From the NCBI RefSeq assembly GCF_025854335.1, contig NZ_CP107716.1, positions 1 to 64,000 of the forward strand: a stretch of 64,000 nucleotides of DNA, read 5' to 3'. The DNA comes from Pelagibacterium flavum. Its GTDB lineage: Bacteria > Pseudomonadota > Alphaproteobacteria > Rhizobiales > Devosiaceae. Positions 38,497 to 46,561 of this stretch are shown one piece after another. A program made the position numbers and the translations under genes. How positions within the stretch are numbered: the stretch's first letter is position 1; each line of letters opens with the position of its first letter. The notes below the pieces were generated by a model. It ran no database searches and had not been told where the DNA came from. It was given only the letters and a program-made list of their open reading frames with translations.

Positions 38497-39800
38497 CCGA
38501 CTTTTTCAAAGGCCTGAGCAAGGTTCAGTATGAAGGCCCAGGCAGCGACAACCCGCTGGCCTTCCATCACTACAACCCCGACGAAATCGTTCTGGGCAAG
38601 CGGATGGAAGAGCATTTGCGCTTTGCGGTTGCGTACTGGCATTCGTTTGCCTGGGAAGGTGGCGACCCGTTTGGCGGGCGGACCTTCGAGCGGCCGTGGT
38701 TTGACGGCGGAATGGACGCGGCGAAACTGAAGGCCGATGTGGCGTTCGAATTGTTCTCCCTGCTGGGGGCACCCTATTTCTGCTTTCACGACGCCGATGT
38801 GCGGCCCGAAGGCGAGAGCTTTGCCGAGAGCAAGAAGCGGCTCGAGGCGCTGGCCGACATCTTTGAGAAAAAGATTGCCGAGACCGGCGTGAAACTGCTC
38901 TGGGGCACGGCGAATTTGTTTTCCAACCGCCGGTTCATGGCCGGCGCGGCGACCAATCCCGACCCGGACGTGTTCGCCTATGCCGCGGCGACCATCAAGG
39001 CCAATATGGATGTGACCCAGCGGCTGGGCGGCGAGAACTATGTGCTGTGGGGCGGGCGCGAGGGGTATGAAACCCTGCTCAACACCAATCTGGGCCAGGA
39101 AATGGACCAGATGGCGCGGATGCTCTCGATGGTGGTCGATTACAAGCACAAGATCGGGTTTTCCGGCGCCATCCTGATCGAGCCCAAGCCGCAGGAGCCG
39201 ACCAAGCACCAGTATGATTACGACGTCTCCACCGTCTATGGGTTTCTCAAGAAGTACGGGCTGGAAAACGAAGTGAAGGTCAATATCGAGGTGGGTCACG
39301 CCATCCTCGCGGGTCACACCTTCGAGCACGAAGTGGCCATGGCGGCGGCGCACGGGATTTTCGGCTCGATCGACATGAACCGCAACGACATGCAATCGGG
39401 CTGGGACACCGACCAGTTTCCCAACAACGTGCCCGAAGTGGCGCTGGCCTATTACCACATCCTCAAATCCGGCGGCTTTGCCACCGGGGGCACCAATTTC
39501 GACGCTAAATTGCGGCGCCAGTCGATCGATCCCGAGGATTTGCTGCACGGCCATATCGGGGGGATGGACACCTGCGCGCGAGGGCTGAAGGCCGCGGCGG
39601 CAATCATCGAGGACGGGACCTATGATGCGTTCCTCGCCGAGCGCTATGCCGGATGGAACGCTGCCGAGGCGCAGGCAATGCTCAAAGGTGAGCGGACGCT
39701 GGAGGACATTGCCGGGCGGGTTGAGGCCGAGGGGATCAACCCGGAGCCAAAATCGGGGCGGCAGGAATATCTGGAGAACCTGATCAACCGGTTCGTTTAA
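38493..39800 (+). CDS. xylA: Xylose isomerase
   Basis: XylA converts D-xylose to D-xylulose. The 435-residue class II isomerase has the N-terminus [19 protein letters not shown], the metal-binding [19 protein letters not shown] and [20 protein letters not shown], and the C-terminal [17 protein letters not shown]. The start codon overlaps the xylB stop by 4 bases. A terminator hairpin follows, so the GH43 gene behind it likely needs its own promoter or read-through. Confidence 0.96.
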   Translation: MTDFFKGLSKVQYEGPGSDNPLAFHHYNPDEIVLGKRMEEHLRFAVAYWHSFAWEGGDPFGGRTFERPWFDGGMDAAKLKADVAFELFSLLGAPYFCFHDADVRPEGESFAESKKRLEALADIFEKKIAETGVKLLWGTANLFSNRRFMAGAATNPDPDVFAYAAATIKANMDVTQRLGGENYVLWGGREGYETLLNTNLGQEMDQMARMLSMVVDYKHKIGFSGAILIEPKPQEPTKHQYDYDVSTVYGFLKKYGLENEVKVNIEVGHAILAGHTFEHEVAMAAAHGIFGSIDMNRNDMQSGWDTDQFPNNVPEVALAYYHILKSGGFATGGTNFDAKLRRQSIDPEDLLHGHIGGMDTCARGLKAAAAIIEDGTYDAFLAERYAGWNAAEAQAMLKGERTLEDIAGRVEAEGINPEPKSGRQEYLENLINRFV

Positions 39801-39808
39801 ACAGGTTT

Positions 39809-39846
39809 GGGACCGCCGGCATCGCATCGGCGGTCCCGTTTTTTTC
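39809..39846 (+). terminator. Terminator between xylA and the GH43 gene
   Basis: The stem GGGACCGCCG pairs with CGGCGGTCCC around a short loop and is followed by GTTTTTTTC. It is a clear rho-independent terminator directly after xylA and only 17 bases before the GH43 start. Confidence 0.88.
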
Positions 39847-39862
39847 TCTGGGAGGAGACCCA

Positions 39863-41446
39863 ATGCCCATTCGCCAAAACCCGATTCTGCCGGGGTTCAA
39901 TCCCGATCCCTCGATCTGCCGCGTCGGGGAGGATTATTATATCGCCACTTCGACCTTCGAGTGGTTTCCCGGGGTGCAGATCCATCACTCCAAAGACCTT
40001 GCGAACTGGGAGCTCTTGACCCGGCCGCTTACCCGCAAGAGCCAGCTCGACATGCGGGGCAACCCCGACAGCTGCGGTATCTGGGCGCCGTGCCTTACCC
40101 ATGACGGGGAGAAATTCTGGCTGGTCTATACCGACGTCAAGCGCAAGGACGGCAACTTCAAGGACGCGCACAATTATATTGTCACCGCCGATGAAATCAC
40201 CGGGCCGTGGTCGGAGCCGATCTATGTCAATTCGTCGGGGTTCGACCCGTCGCTGTTTCACGACGATGACGGGAAAAAGTGGTTCGTCAACATGCTGTGG
40301 GACCACCGGGAGGGATATCACCGGTTTGCGGGGATTGCGCTGCAGGAATTCGATGCGGTGGCGGGCACGCTGGTCGGGGAGCGGAAAAACATCTTCAGGG
40401 GCTCGCCGCTCAAGCTGGTCGAGGGGCCGCATCTCTACAAGCGCGATGGCTGGTACTATCTTCTGACCGCCGAGGGCGGAACCGGATACGAGCACGCGGC
40501 GACGCTGGCGCGGTCGAAAACCATCGACGGGCCGTATGAGCTGCATCCGGACATGTATCTGGTGACGGCCAAGGATGATCCGCTCAATCCGCTGCAGCGG
40601 GCCGGGCATGGCGATATCGTGGAGACGCCCGATGGCCAGACCTATCTCGTACACCTGACCGGACGGCCGACGACGCAGAAGCGGCGGTGCGTGCTTGGGC
40701 GCGAGACAGCGCTGCAAAAGTGCGAATGGCGTGAGGACGGGTGGCTGTATCTGGTCGGGGACACGAACCTGCCGGCCTCCGAAGTGGAGGTGCCGGGGAC
40801 GTACGACCAGGCCGGGTTCGACGCCGAGCGGCGCTACAATTTCAAGGGCGAACTGCCTATCGATTTTCAATGGCTGCGGACGCCGGAACCGGAGCGGATT
40901 TTCAGGCTCGGGGGCGGCAAGCTGACGCTGATCGGGCGGGAATCGATGGGCTCATGGTTCGAGCAGGCGCTGGTGGCGCGGCGGCAGCAACATTTCGATT
41001 TCGAGGCGGAGACCGAGATTGCGTTCGATCCGCGCGACGAGCGCGAAATGGCGGGACTGACCGGCTTTTACGGGCGGTACAATTTCCACTATCTGCACCT
41101 GACCGCCGACCCGGACGGAAAGCGCGCGCTCAATATCTTTTCATCGGTGGTGAGCCACCCGGATGGGAAGCTGACCTATTGGATCGATCCGGTGCCGGTT
41201 GGGGCCGGGCCGGTGCGCATGAAGATGCGGGTGGAGAACTCCAAACTGCAGTATTTCTATGCGCAGGGGGGCGACGACTGGCAGAGAATCGGGCCCGAAC
41301 TCGACGCCTCGATCCTGTCTGACGAATGCGGCGGGCATGCCGAGCATGGCAGCTTTACCGGAGCATTTGTGGGGATGGCGGCGCAGGACCTCAACGGGTC
41401 TGCGCGGGAGGCCGATTTTTCGTATTTCGTCTATCGGCCGCTGTAA
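39863..41446 (+). CDS. Glycoside hydrolase family 43 beta-xylosidase/arabinofuranosidase
   Basis: A 527-residue cytoplasmic five-bladed beta-propeller glycosidase. The N-terminal block has the catalytic base Asp15 in NPDPSICRVGEDYYIATSTFEW. Further propeller segments include GSSGFDPSLFHDDDGKKWFVNM and the acid Glu in KLVEGPHLYKRDGWYYL. A C-terminal beta-sandwich (about 320-527) completes the XynB-type architecture. Substrates are inferred to be xylo-oligosaccharides or arabinosides from its place after xylBA. GGAGGAGACCC precedes the ATG. No signal peptide, so a transporter must exist elsewhere. Confidence 0.93.
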   Translation: MPIRQNPILPGFNPDPSICRVGEDYYIATSTFEWFPGVQIHHSKDLANWELLTRPLTRKSQLDMRGNPDSCGIWAPCLTHDGEKFWLVYTDVKRKDGNFKDAHNYIVTADEITGPWSEPIYVNSSGFDPSLFHDDDGKKWFVNMLWDHREGYHRFAGIALQEFDAVAGTLVGERKNIFRGSPLKLVEGPHLYKRDGWYYLLTAEGGTGYEHAATLARSKTIDGPYELHPDMYLVTAKDDPLNPLQRAGHGDIVETPDGQTYLVHLTGRPTTQKRRCVLGRETALQKCEWREDGWLYLVGDTNLPASEVEVPGTYDQAGFDAERRYNFKGELPIDFQWLRTPEPERIFRLGGGKLTLIGRESMGSWFEQALVARRQQHFDFEAETEIAFDPRDEREMAGLTGFYGRYNFHYLHLTADPDGKRALNIFSSVVSHPDGKLTYWIDPVPVGAGPVRMKMRVENSKLQYFYAQGGDDWQRIGPELDASILSDECGGHAEHGSFTGAFVGMAAQDLNGSAREADFSYFVYRPL

Positions 41447-41460
41447 GGCACTAAAACGAT

Positions 41461-41488
41461 GCCGGCGGTTTCACGTGAATCCGCCGGC
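41461..41488. repeat. Near-perfect 28-base palindrome with TTCACGTGAA centre
   Basis: The arms GCCGGCGG and CCGCCGGC surround TTTCACGTGAAT. One symmetric mismatch apart, it is fully self-complementary. It lies between convergent GH43 and ohr genes and may be a structural terminator, but its centre also matches a ParB site (13 of 16). Confidence 0.65.
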
Positions 41489-41499
41489 GCCATTCGGCA

Positions 41500-41928
41500 T
41501 CAGGCCTGCCTGAGTTCGACTTCGATATTGCCGCGCGTGGCGTGGGAATAGGGGCAGATGATGTGGGCCCGGTCCATCACGTCCTTGAGCGTTTCGGTAT
41601 CAATGCCGGGGGCCGAGGCCGTGAGGATGACCTTGAGGCCGAACCCTTCGCCGTCGTCGCGCTTGCCGAAGCCCACATCGGCGGAAACCGTGGCTTCCTT
41701 GGGCAGCTCGAGTTTGGTCTTGCGGGCGGCGGCGCGCATGGCGCCCAGGAAACAAGCCGAATAGCCGGTGGCAAAGAGCTGTTCGGGATTGGTGCCGTCA
41801 CCGCCCGAGCCGCCCATTTCCCTGGGCGTCGAGAGCTTTACATCGAGCTTGCCGTCATCGGTCTTTGAGTGACCGTCTTCGCGGCCACCGCCGCTGGCTG
41901 TCGCGTGGGCGGTATAGAGAATTTCCAT
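41500..41928 (-). CDS. ohr: Organic hydroperoxide resistance protein Ohr
   Basis: Ohr reduces organic hydroperoxides, using lipoylated proteins as donor. The 142-residue protein has both catalytic cysteines in their family contexts: Cys59 in TGYSACFLGA and Cys125 in AHIICPYSHATRGN. The frame is open far upstream, but only the ATG giving MEILYTAHATASGGG yields the family N-terminus. It is divergent from ohrR with a palindromic operator between. Confidence 0.96.
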   Translation of the reverse strand: MEILYTAHATASGGGREDGHSKTDDGKLDVKLSTPREMGGSGGDGTNPEQLFATGYSACFLGAMRAAARKTKLELPKEATVSADVGFGKRDDGEGFGLKVILTASAPGIDTETLKDVMDRAHIICPYSHATRGNIEVELRQA

Positions 41929-42026
41929 GATGCACTCCCATGGTTGGTGATTGGTCGGCTGTAAGGTGAACGCGCTCCACCCCGCTGGGGTTCGCCGTGC
42001 ACCGATGGAGCGACCATAGGCGGGAT

Positions 42027-42046
42027 TTATATTGTGTGCAATATAA
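42027..42046. promoter_or_regulatory. OhrR operator (perfect palindrome)
   Basis: TTATATTG and CAATATAA flank TGTG, a perfect 20-base inverted repeat. The AT-rich palindrome lies midway between divergent ohr and ohrR, as expected of the MarR/OhrR-type operator. Confidence 0.88.
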
Positions 42047-42066
42047 TTTTGTGCGATAGTTTTGTC

Positions 42067-42522
42067 ATGAAAGACACCGATACGCCCATTCTCGCCCCTG
42101 AACAGCAGCTTTGTTTTGCGGTTTATGCCGCGGGACAGGCCTTTGCGCGGCTTTACCGTCCGCTGCTCGAGCCGCTGGGGCTGACCTATCCGCAATATCT
42201 GACAATGCTGGTGCTCTGGGAGGGCGAGCCCGTCTCGGTAACGGGGATCGGGCAGCGTCTTGGGCTCGATACGGGCACGCTGACCCCGCTGCTCAAACGG
42301 CTTGAAGCCGCCGGACTGGTGCGGCGGACGCGCAGCGCCACCGACGAGCGGCGGGTTGTGGTGACCCTGACCGATAGCGGGCGGGCGCTCAAGGAACAGG
42401 CGCGGAGCATTCCGGACGCGGTGGCGTGTGCCAGCGGGCGGGATCTGCCGGACGTGATGAAATTGCGCGACGAGATCAATGCGCTAAGCAAGGCGCTCGA
42501 TGCGTCGCGGGCGTGCGGCTAG
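42067..42522 (+). CDS. ohrR: OhrR, MarR family organic peroxide regulator
   Basis: A 151-residue MarR winged-helix repressor. Its one N-terminal cysteine, Cys16 in EQQLCFAVYAAGQAF, is the peroxide-sensing residue expected from the family. The wHTH has VTGIGQRLGLDTGTLTPLLKRLEAAGLV and the wing RSATDERRVVVTLT. Other cysteines (residues near 119) are present, so the redox mechanism could be of the one- or two-cysteine type. The upstream eleven-codon extension was dropped. Divergent from ohr, around a palindrome. Confidence 0.93.
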   Translation: MKDTDTPILAPEQQLCFAVYAAGQAFARLYRPLLEPLGLTYPQYLTMLVLWEGEPVSVTGIGQRLGLDTGTLTPLLKRLEAAGLVRRTRSATDERRVVVTLTDSGRALKEQARSIPDAVACASGRDLPDVMKLRDEINALSKALDASRACG

Positions 42523-42540
42523 GGGCAGCAAAAGGGCGCG

Positions 42541-42562
42541 AAAAGGTCCATTGGACCTTTTT
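42541..42562. terminator. Bidirectional terminator after ohrR
   Basis: AAAAGGTCC pairs with GGACCTTTT around a 3-base loop, with T-runs on both strands. It lies between convergent ohrR and the ScfR-type regulator gene and could end both transcripts. Confidence 0.82.
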
Positions 42563-42584
42563 GTCCGGCAAAGCCGAACCGCTC

Positions 42585-43985
42585 CTAACCCATATAGAGG
42601 TTTTCCATTCTCTGGGTGTCGTCGGTCGCAAAGCGGTGGTCGGCGGGCGGGTGAGCGCGCTGGCCGCATTCGCGGCGCGGGCAGATGCGACAGCCCACCC
42701 CGATGGGCACGGCGCCGGCCGGCGCCGAAAGATCGATGCCGTCGGCATAGATCATGGCTGAGGCGTGCGAGACGTGGCAACCGAGCCCAATGGCGATGTG
42801 GCGGCGCGGGGCGTTGTAGGAATGACCGCCCTTAGCGATGGCTTTGGCTATGCAGAAATAGCGCTGGCCATCAGGCATCTGGCTCAATTGAATATTGATC
42901 TGGCCGGGATTGAGGAACGCCGCATAGACGTTCCAGCGCGGGCAGGCGCCCGAATGGCGCGGGATATGGATGCCCGAAAGCGAAAAGCGCTTGGAGATGT
43001 TGCCGGCGATGTCGGTGCGAACCAGATGGAGCGGGATGCCGCTCAACGACGGCCGCTGCAGGGTGGTCATGCGGTGGCAGATCTGCTCGAAGCTGGCGCG
43101 GAAGCGGCGGCCGAGCCGTTCGATATCGTAGCGGGTGTCGCGGCAGGCGCGGAAGAACGGCTCGTACGGCATGATGAGGGCGGCGGCGACATAGGACCCC
43201 AACACATTGCGTGCCAGGCCGACACTTTCGGGCTGGGGCAGGGTGCTCTTTTCGATCAGGTCACGGATTTCCCCATCGGCGATCAGCAGGGCCAGATGCT
43301 GGGCGAGGACGAACAGGGCGGATTCGGGCTCGAGCGTATCGGAGATAGCCAGCCCGCGGCCATTGTCCTCGAGCCGGCGCACCACGCCATGGGGGAGCGA
43401 GGCCAGCCGGGCCTCGATGCCGAAAACATTGAAGAGATAGGCCCTGAGCCCGGCCTCGAAACTGTCCGAGGCATTGTCGATATCGTGGCGCACGCGTTCG
43501 GCCGCGGTCTCGAGCGTTGGAAAATAATTGGCGTTTTCCTGAAGGAAATCGGAGACGGCCTCGGTGACGACGTTGTGGCCCGTCGCCTGGGTTTCGCCCG
43601 CCTCGCTTGATTTGGGGGCCTGCAGGTGGCGCAACTGATCGAAGAGCTTGAGGACGGCGCGGCCGACCGCGGGGTGCTGGGTGGCCAGATCGCGGATGTC
43701 GGTGTTGGTCAGATCTGAATCGGCGAAAATATCGTCGCCGAACATTTCCATGAGATCGCCCGACAGCCGCGCATCGTCGCTTTCGGCCAATTCGCCCGGT
43801 TCAACCCCGAAATAACCGGCGACGCGGAACAGCAATGGCACCGTAATGCGGCGGCGGTTGTGTTCGATCAGATTGAGATAGGACGCGGAAATCTCCAGCG
43901 CTTCGGCCAGTTGTGCCTGGTTGACCGATTTCTGCCTGCGCAACCGCTTGATGCGGCCCCCGATCTGCAGATCGAGCTGGTTCAT
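42585..43985 (-). CDS. ScfR-type (short-chain fatty acyl-CoA) XRE regulator
   Basis: The 466-residue protein has an XRE helix-turn-helix near the N-terminus (GRIKRLRRQKSVNQAQLAEALEISASYLNLIEHN) and a long IrrE/DUF2083-like region. A cysteine-rich segment (CRICPRRECGQRA) near the C-terminus resembles RamB/PrpR-type regulators. In other bacteria this family controls glyoxylate-cycle and methylcitrate genes and is thought to sense acyl-CoA. It is divergent from a 73-residue protein gene and aceA, so regulation of these is likely. ATG giving MNQLDLQ was chosen; it begins the family alignment. Confidence 0.87.
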   Translation of the reverse strand: MNQLDLQIGGRIKRLRRQKSVNQAQLAEALEISASYLNLIEHNRRRITVPLLFRVAGYFGVEPGELAESDDARLSGDLMEMFGDDIFADSDLTNTDIRDLATQHPAVGRAVLKLFDQLRHLQAPKSSEAGETQATGHNVVTEAVSDFLQENANYFPTLETAAERVRHDIDNASDSFEAGLRAYLFNVFGIEARLASLPHGVVRRLEDNGRGLAISDTLEPESALFVLAQHLALLIADGEIRDLIEKSTLPQPESVGLARNVLGSYVAAALIMPYEPFFRACRDTRYDIERLGRRFRASFEQICHRMTTLQRPSLSGIPLHLVRTDIAGNISKRFSLSGIHIPRHSGACPRWNVYAAFLNPGQINIQLSQMPDGQRYFCIAKAIAKGGHSYNAPRRHIAIGLGCHVSHASAMIYADGIDLSAPAGAVPIGVGCRICPRRECGQRAHPPADHRFATDDTQRMENLYMG

Positions 43986-44009
43986 CTGTCCTTCTCCCGC
44001 CTGCAAATT

Positions 44010-44057
44010 TTTACAGACTTTACAGTTTCGGCGCGTTCGCTTTTCAAGTCTTTACAG
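44010..44057. promoter_or_regulatory. TTTACAG direct repeats in the regulator-aceA gap
   Basis: Three TTTACAG copies occur at 44010-44016, 44019-44025 and 44051-44057; the last two share the longer context GACTTTACAG/GTCTTTACAG and are 32 bases apart, about three helical turns. A related CTTTACTG is at 44112. They lie between the divergent regulator and aceA genes and are candidates for the regulator's binding sites. Confidence 0.55.
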
Positions 44058-44161
44058 CTTAACACGCTGATTTCACGTCTTTTCTTGCCTTTTTGGACTC
44101 GATTGTCAATTCTTTACTGAATAGAGCACAACGGCGTGCTCGCCAGCAGGAGACAAGAGCC

Positions 44162-44383
44162 ATGAGCGCTCATCAGACAAACGAAACGGCAAGCGAGGAC
44201 TTCATCACCATCATTGCGCCCTCGATGGCCGAGGTGATGGAGAGCTTTAAAAGCCAGGGGCTGGCCGAGCGGGATTATTCCATCGTCCACCGGGCCGGTC
44301 GGCACAGCTTTACCATGGCGGGCGGCGAGGCGCTGTTTGGCGGCTCGCAGATGGTGGCCGCGACCTTTTCGCGGCGGGGATAG
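44162..44383 (+). CDS. Small protein of unknown function upstream of aceA
   Basis: A 73-residue protein that I do not recognise as a named family. It has no membrane segment or cysteine; the sequence ends SFTMAGGEALFGGSQMVAATFSRRG. The ATG giving MSAHQTNE is preceded by AGGAG at a good distance; an earlier in-frame start would overlap the promoter area. It is collinear with aceA and 130 bases upstream, and divergent from the ScfR-type regulator, so it is likely expressed with the glyoxylate bypass. The sequence context suggests a real gene because codon use is typical of the neighbours. Confidence 0.7.
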   Translation: MSAHQTNETASEDFITIIAPSMAEVMESFKSQGLAERDYSIVHRAGRHSFTMAGGEALFGGSQMVAATFSRRG

Positions 44384-44513
44384 CGCCCGGCCACCGCCGT
44401 TCGCGTTTGCCGCAAGGCCCCCTTCACCTCTCAAGGGGGGAGGGCCGGGATGAGGATGCGCTCGGCTTGCGGAATGATCCGCCACCCAATTTTCACGCAA
44501 GGAGGAGTTTTCA

Positions 44514-45809
44514 ATGCTCGACAAATCACCCGATCCGCAGACCTTCGAGGCCCCCGAATGGGCACCGGAGCGCTGGAAAAACGTCGCGCGCGACTATACG
44601 CCCGATGACGTGGCCCGGCTTTCGGGCAGCTTGGCCATACGGCACACGCTGGCCGAGAACGGGGCGCGGCGGCTGTGGGAATTGCTCCACAGCGAGGATT
44701 TCGTGCCGACCCTTGGCACCTTTACCGGCAACCAGGCCGTCCAACAGGTGAAAGCTGGATTGAAGGCCATCTATCTTTCGGGCTGGCAGGTGGCGGCGGA
44801 CGCCAATTCGTCGGGCAACATGTATCCCGACCAATCACTTTATCCCGTCGATTCCGTTCCCTCTGTGGTCAGGCGCATCAACAAGGCGCTGCAGCGGGCC
44901 GACCAGATTCAGACCATGGAGCGCTATGAGGGCAAATCGGACGCCGACACCGATTATTTCGTGCCCATCATTGCCGATGCGGAAGCCGGGTTCGGCGGGG
45001 CGCTCAACGTCTTTGAGCTGATGAAGGCGATGATCGAGGCGGGCGCCGCGGCGGTTCATTTCGAGGACCAGTTGGCCAGCGAAAAGAAATGCGGCCATCT
45101 GGGTGGCAAGGTTCTGGTGCCGACCCGGACGTTCGTGCGCACGCTGAACGCCGCACGGTTGGCCGCCGACGTTATGGGCGTGCCAACGCTGATCATGGCG
45201 CGCACCGACGCCGAGGCCGCGCAACTGATCACGTCCGATGTCGATGAGTACGATGCGCCGTTCATTACAGGCGAGCGGACAGAAGAGGGGTTTTATCGGC
45301 TCAAGGGCGGGTTTGAAGCGGCGATTGCGCGCGGGCTGGCCTATGCGCCCTATGCGGATTTGATCTGGTGCGAAACCTCGACGCCAAATCTCGAGGACGC
45401 AAGGCGGTTTGCCGAAGCGATCCGCAAGGAGCATCCCGACCAGATGCTGGCTTACAATTGTTCGCCATCGTTCAATTGGGCCAAGTATATGGGCGAGGCG
45501 GATATGGCGGCGTTCCAGCGCGAGCTGGGCGCGATGGGGTACAAATACCAGTTCATCACCCTGGCCGGGTTCCACAATCTTTCGCTCACCACGTTCAATC
45601 TGGCGCGCGGGTACAAGGACCGGGGCATGGCCGCCTATTCCCAACTGCAACAAGCCGAATTTGCCGCCGAAAAGGACGGATTTACGGCGACACGGCACCA
45701 GCGCGAAGTGGGCACGAGCTATTTCGATGCTGTGGCGACCGCAGTGAGCGGCGGGTCAAGCTCGACCACCGCCATGGCGGGCTCGACCGAGACGGCGCAG
45801 TTCCACTGA
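44514..45809 (+). CDS. aceA: Isocitrate lyase
   Basis: AceA splits isocitrate into succinate and glyoxylate, the first step of the glyoxylate bypass. The 431-residue protein has the active-site loop [16 protein letters not shown] near residue 195 and the family segments [25 protein letters not shown] and [15 protein letters not shown]. The C-terminal [17 protein letters not shown] ending is normal (read here as [11 protein letters not shown]). The malate synthase gene is not in the window. GGAGGAG precedes the ATG. A terminator follows. Confidence 0.96.
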   Translation: MLDKSPDPQTFEAPEWAPERWKNVARDYTPDDVARLSGSLAIRHTLAENGARRLWELLHSEDFVPTLGTFTGNQAVQQVKAGLKAIYLSGWQVAADANSSGNMYPDQSLYPVDSVPSVVRRINKALQRADQIQTMERYEGKSDADTDYFVPIIADAEAGFGGALNVFELMKAMIEAGAAAVHFEDQLASEKKCGHLGGKVLVPTRTFVRTLNAARLAADVMGVPTLIMARTDAEAAQLITSDVDEYDAPFITGERTEEGFYRLKGGFEAAIARGLAYAPYADLIWCETSTPNLEDARRFAEAIRKEHPDQMLAYNCSPSFNWAKYMGEADMAAFQRELGAMGYKYQFITLAGFHNLSLTTFNLARGYKDRGMAAYSQLQQAEFAAEKDGFTATRHQREVGTSYFDAVATAVSGGSSSTTAMAGSTETAQFH

Positions 45810-45813
45810 GTTC

Positions 45814-45855
45814 AAAGCCGGGGATCAATGCGCCAATATTTATCCCCGGCTTTTT
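45814..45855 (+). terminator. Intrinsic terminator of aceA
   Basis: AAAGCCGGGGAT pairs with ATCCCCGGCTTTTT around a 16-base loop directly after aceA, with a T-run at the end. Confidence 0.85.
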
Positions 45856-45895
45856 GATTCACGTGAAGCATTCCCGATTTGCTTCACGTGAATCA
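45855..45895. repeat. Inverted pair of parS-like sites
   Basis: TGATTCACGTGAAGCA and TGCTTCACGTGAATCA, inverted with respect to each other, are separated by nine bases. Each matches the ParB consensus (TGTTTCACGTGAAACA) at 14 of 16 positions. They lie between aceA and the cold-shock/DUF1294 gene; alternatively they form a strong hairpin terminator, though no T-run follows. Confidence 0.55.
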
Positions 45896-45897
45896 GC

Positions 45898-46515
45898 CTA
45901 TCCAAGCAAGGCGGCGAGTTCGGCATGGGGCAGCGCGCCTGAGACGATTGCGACCAGCACCAACCCATGGAGAAGGGCGATGGCGCCCGTGGTCATAACG
46001 AAGCCCGGCTTTGAGGTCTTGTGTCGGAAGACCTGCTGGGCGAGCAGGCCACCAATGATGCCGAAGACGGCATCGAGCCCGTGCAATCCCGCCTCGCTGA
46101 TCCGCCATTGACCGGCAATGGCCCTCTGTTTGTCCATCCAGTAGGCGAGCCAGGACGCGCCGCCCATTATGGCGTAGGGCGCGATCAGCCAGAAGGGCGC
46201 CCTGTCCAGAATGATGATCGCAAAGACCAGCACGAGAAGGCCGACAGCGGCCCAGACACGATAATCGTTACGATCGAAATGGGATGGGCGAGCGGGCCGC
46301 TGCACTTTTTTGATGCCCTCGAGCCACGCCTCGCGTGCCGCCGGTTTGCCATCGCGTCCCGTGCCGGGTGAGAAGGCGAGCCGCTCGCCCCTTTGCGGGC
46401 GGCGGCCGGTTTCAAAGGCCGAAATGTGCACGAAGATTTTCGCCCGCGGGCCATCGGGCTTGATAAAGCCAAAGCCCCGGTCGTCATCCCATTCGATCAG
46501 CGTGCCCTTTTCCAT
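45898..46515 (-). CDS. Cold-shock domain fused to DUF1294
   Basis: A 205-residue protein with an N-terminal cold-shock nucleic-acid-binding domain (about residues 1-65): GTLIEWDDDRGFGFIKPDGPRAKIFVHISAFE. A basic linker follows, then a membrane domain of three or four hydrophobic segments that matches DUF1294 (WLAYWMDKQRAIAGQWRISEAGLH is the family block). The fusion is known in several bacteria but its role is unclear. It is the last gene before an MFS gene in the same direction. Confidence 0.88.
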   Translation of the reverse strand: MEKGTLIEWDDDRGFGFIKPDGPRAKIFVHISAFETGRRPQRGERLAFSPGTGRDGKPAAREAWLEGIKKVQRPARPSHFDRNDYRVWAAVGLLVLVFAIIILDRAPFWLIAPYAIMGGASWLAYWMDKQRAIAGQWRISEAGLHGLDAVFGIIGGLLAQQVFRHKTSKPGFVMTTGAIALLHGLVLVAIVSGALPHAELAALLG

Positions 46516-46561
46516 GTCCGACTTTCCTCGCCGCCCAGCCGTAAGGAGAGCCGGTGAGGCC

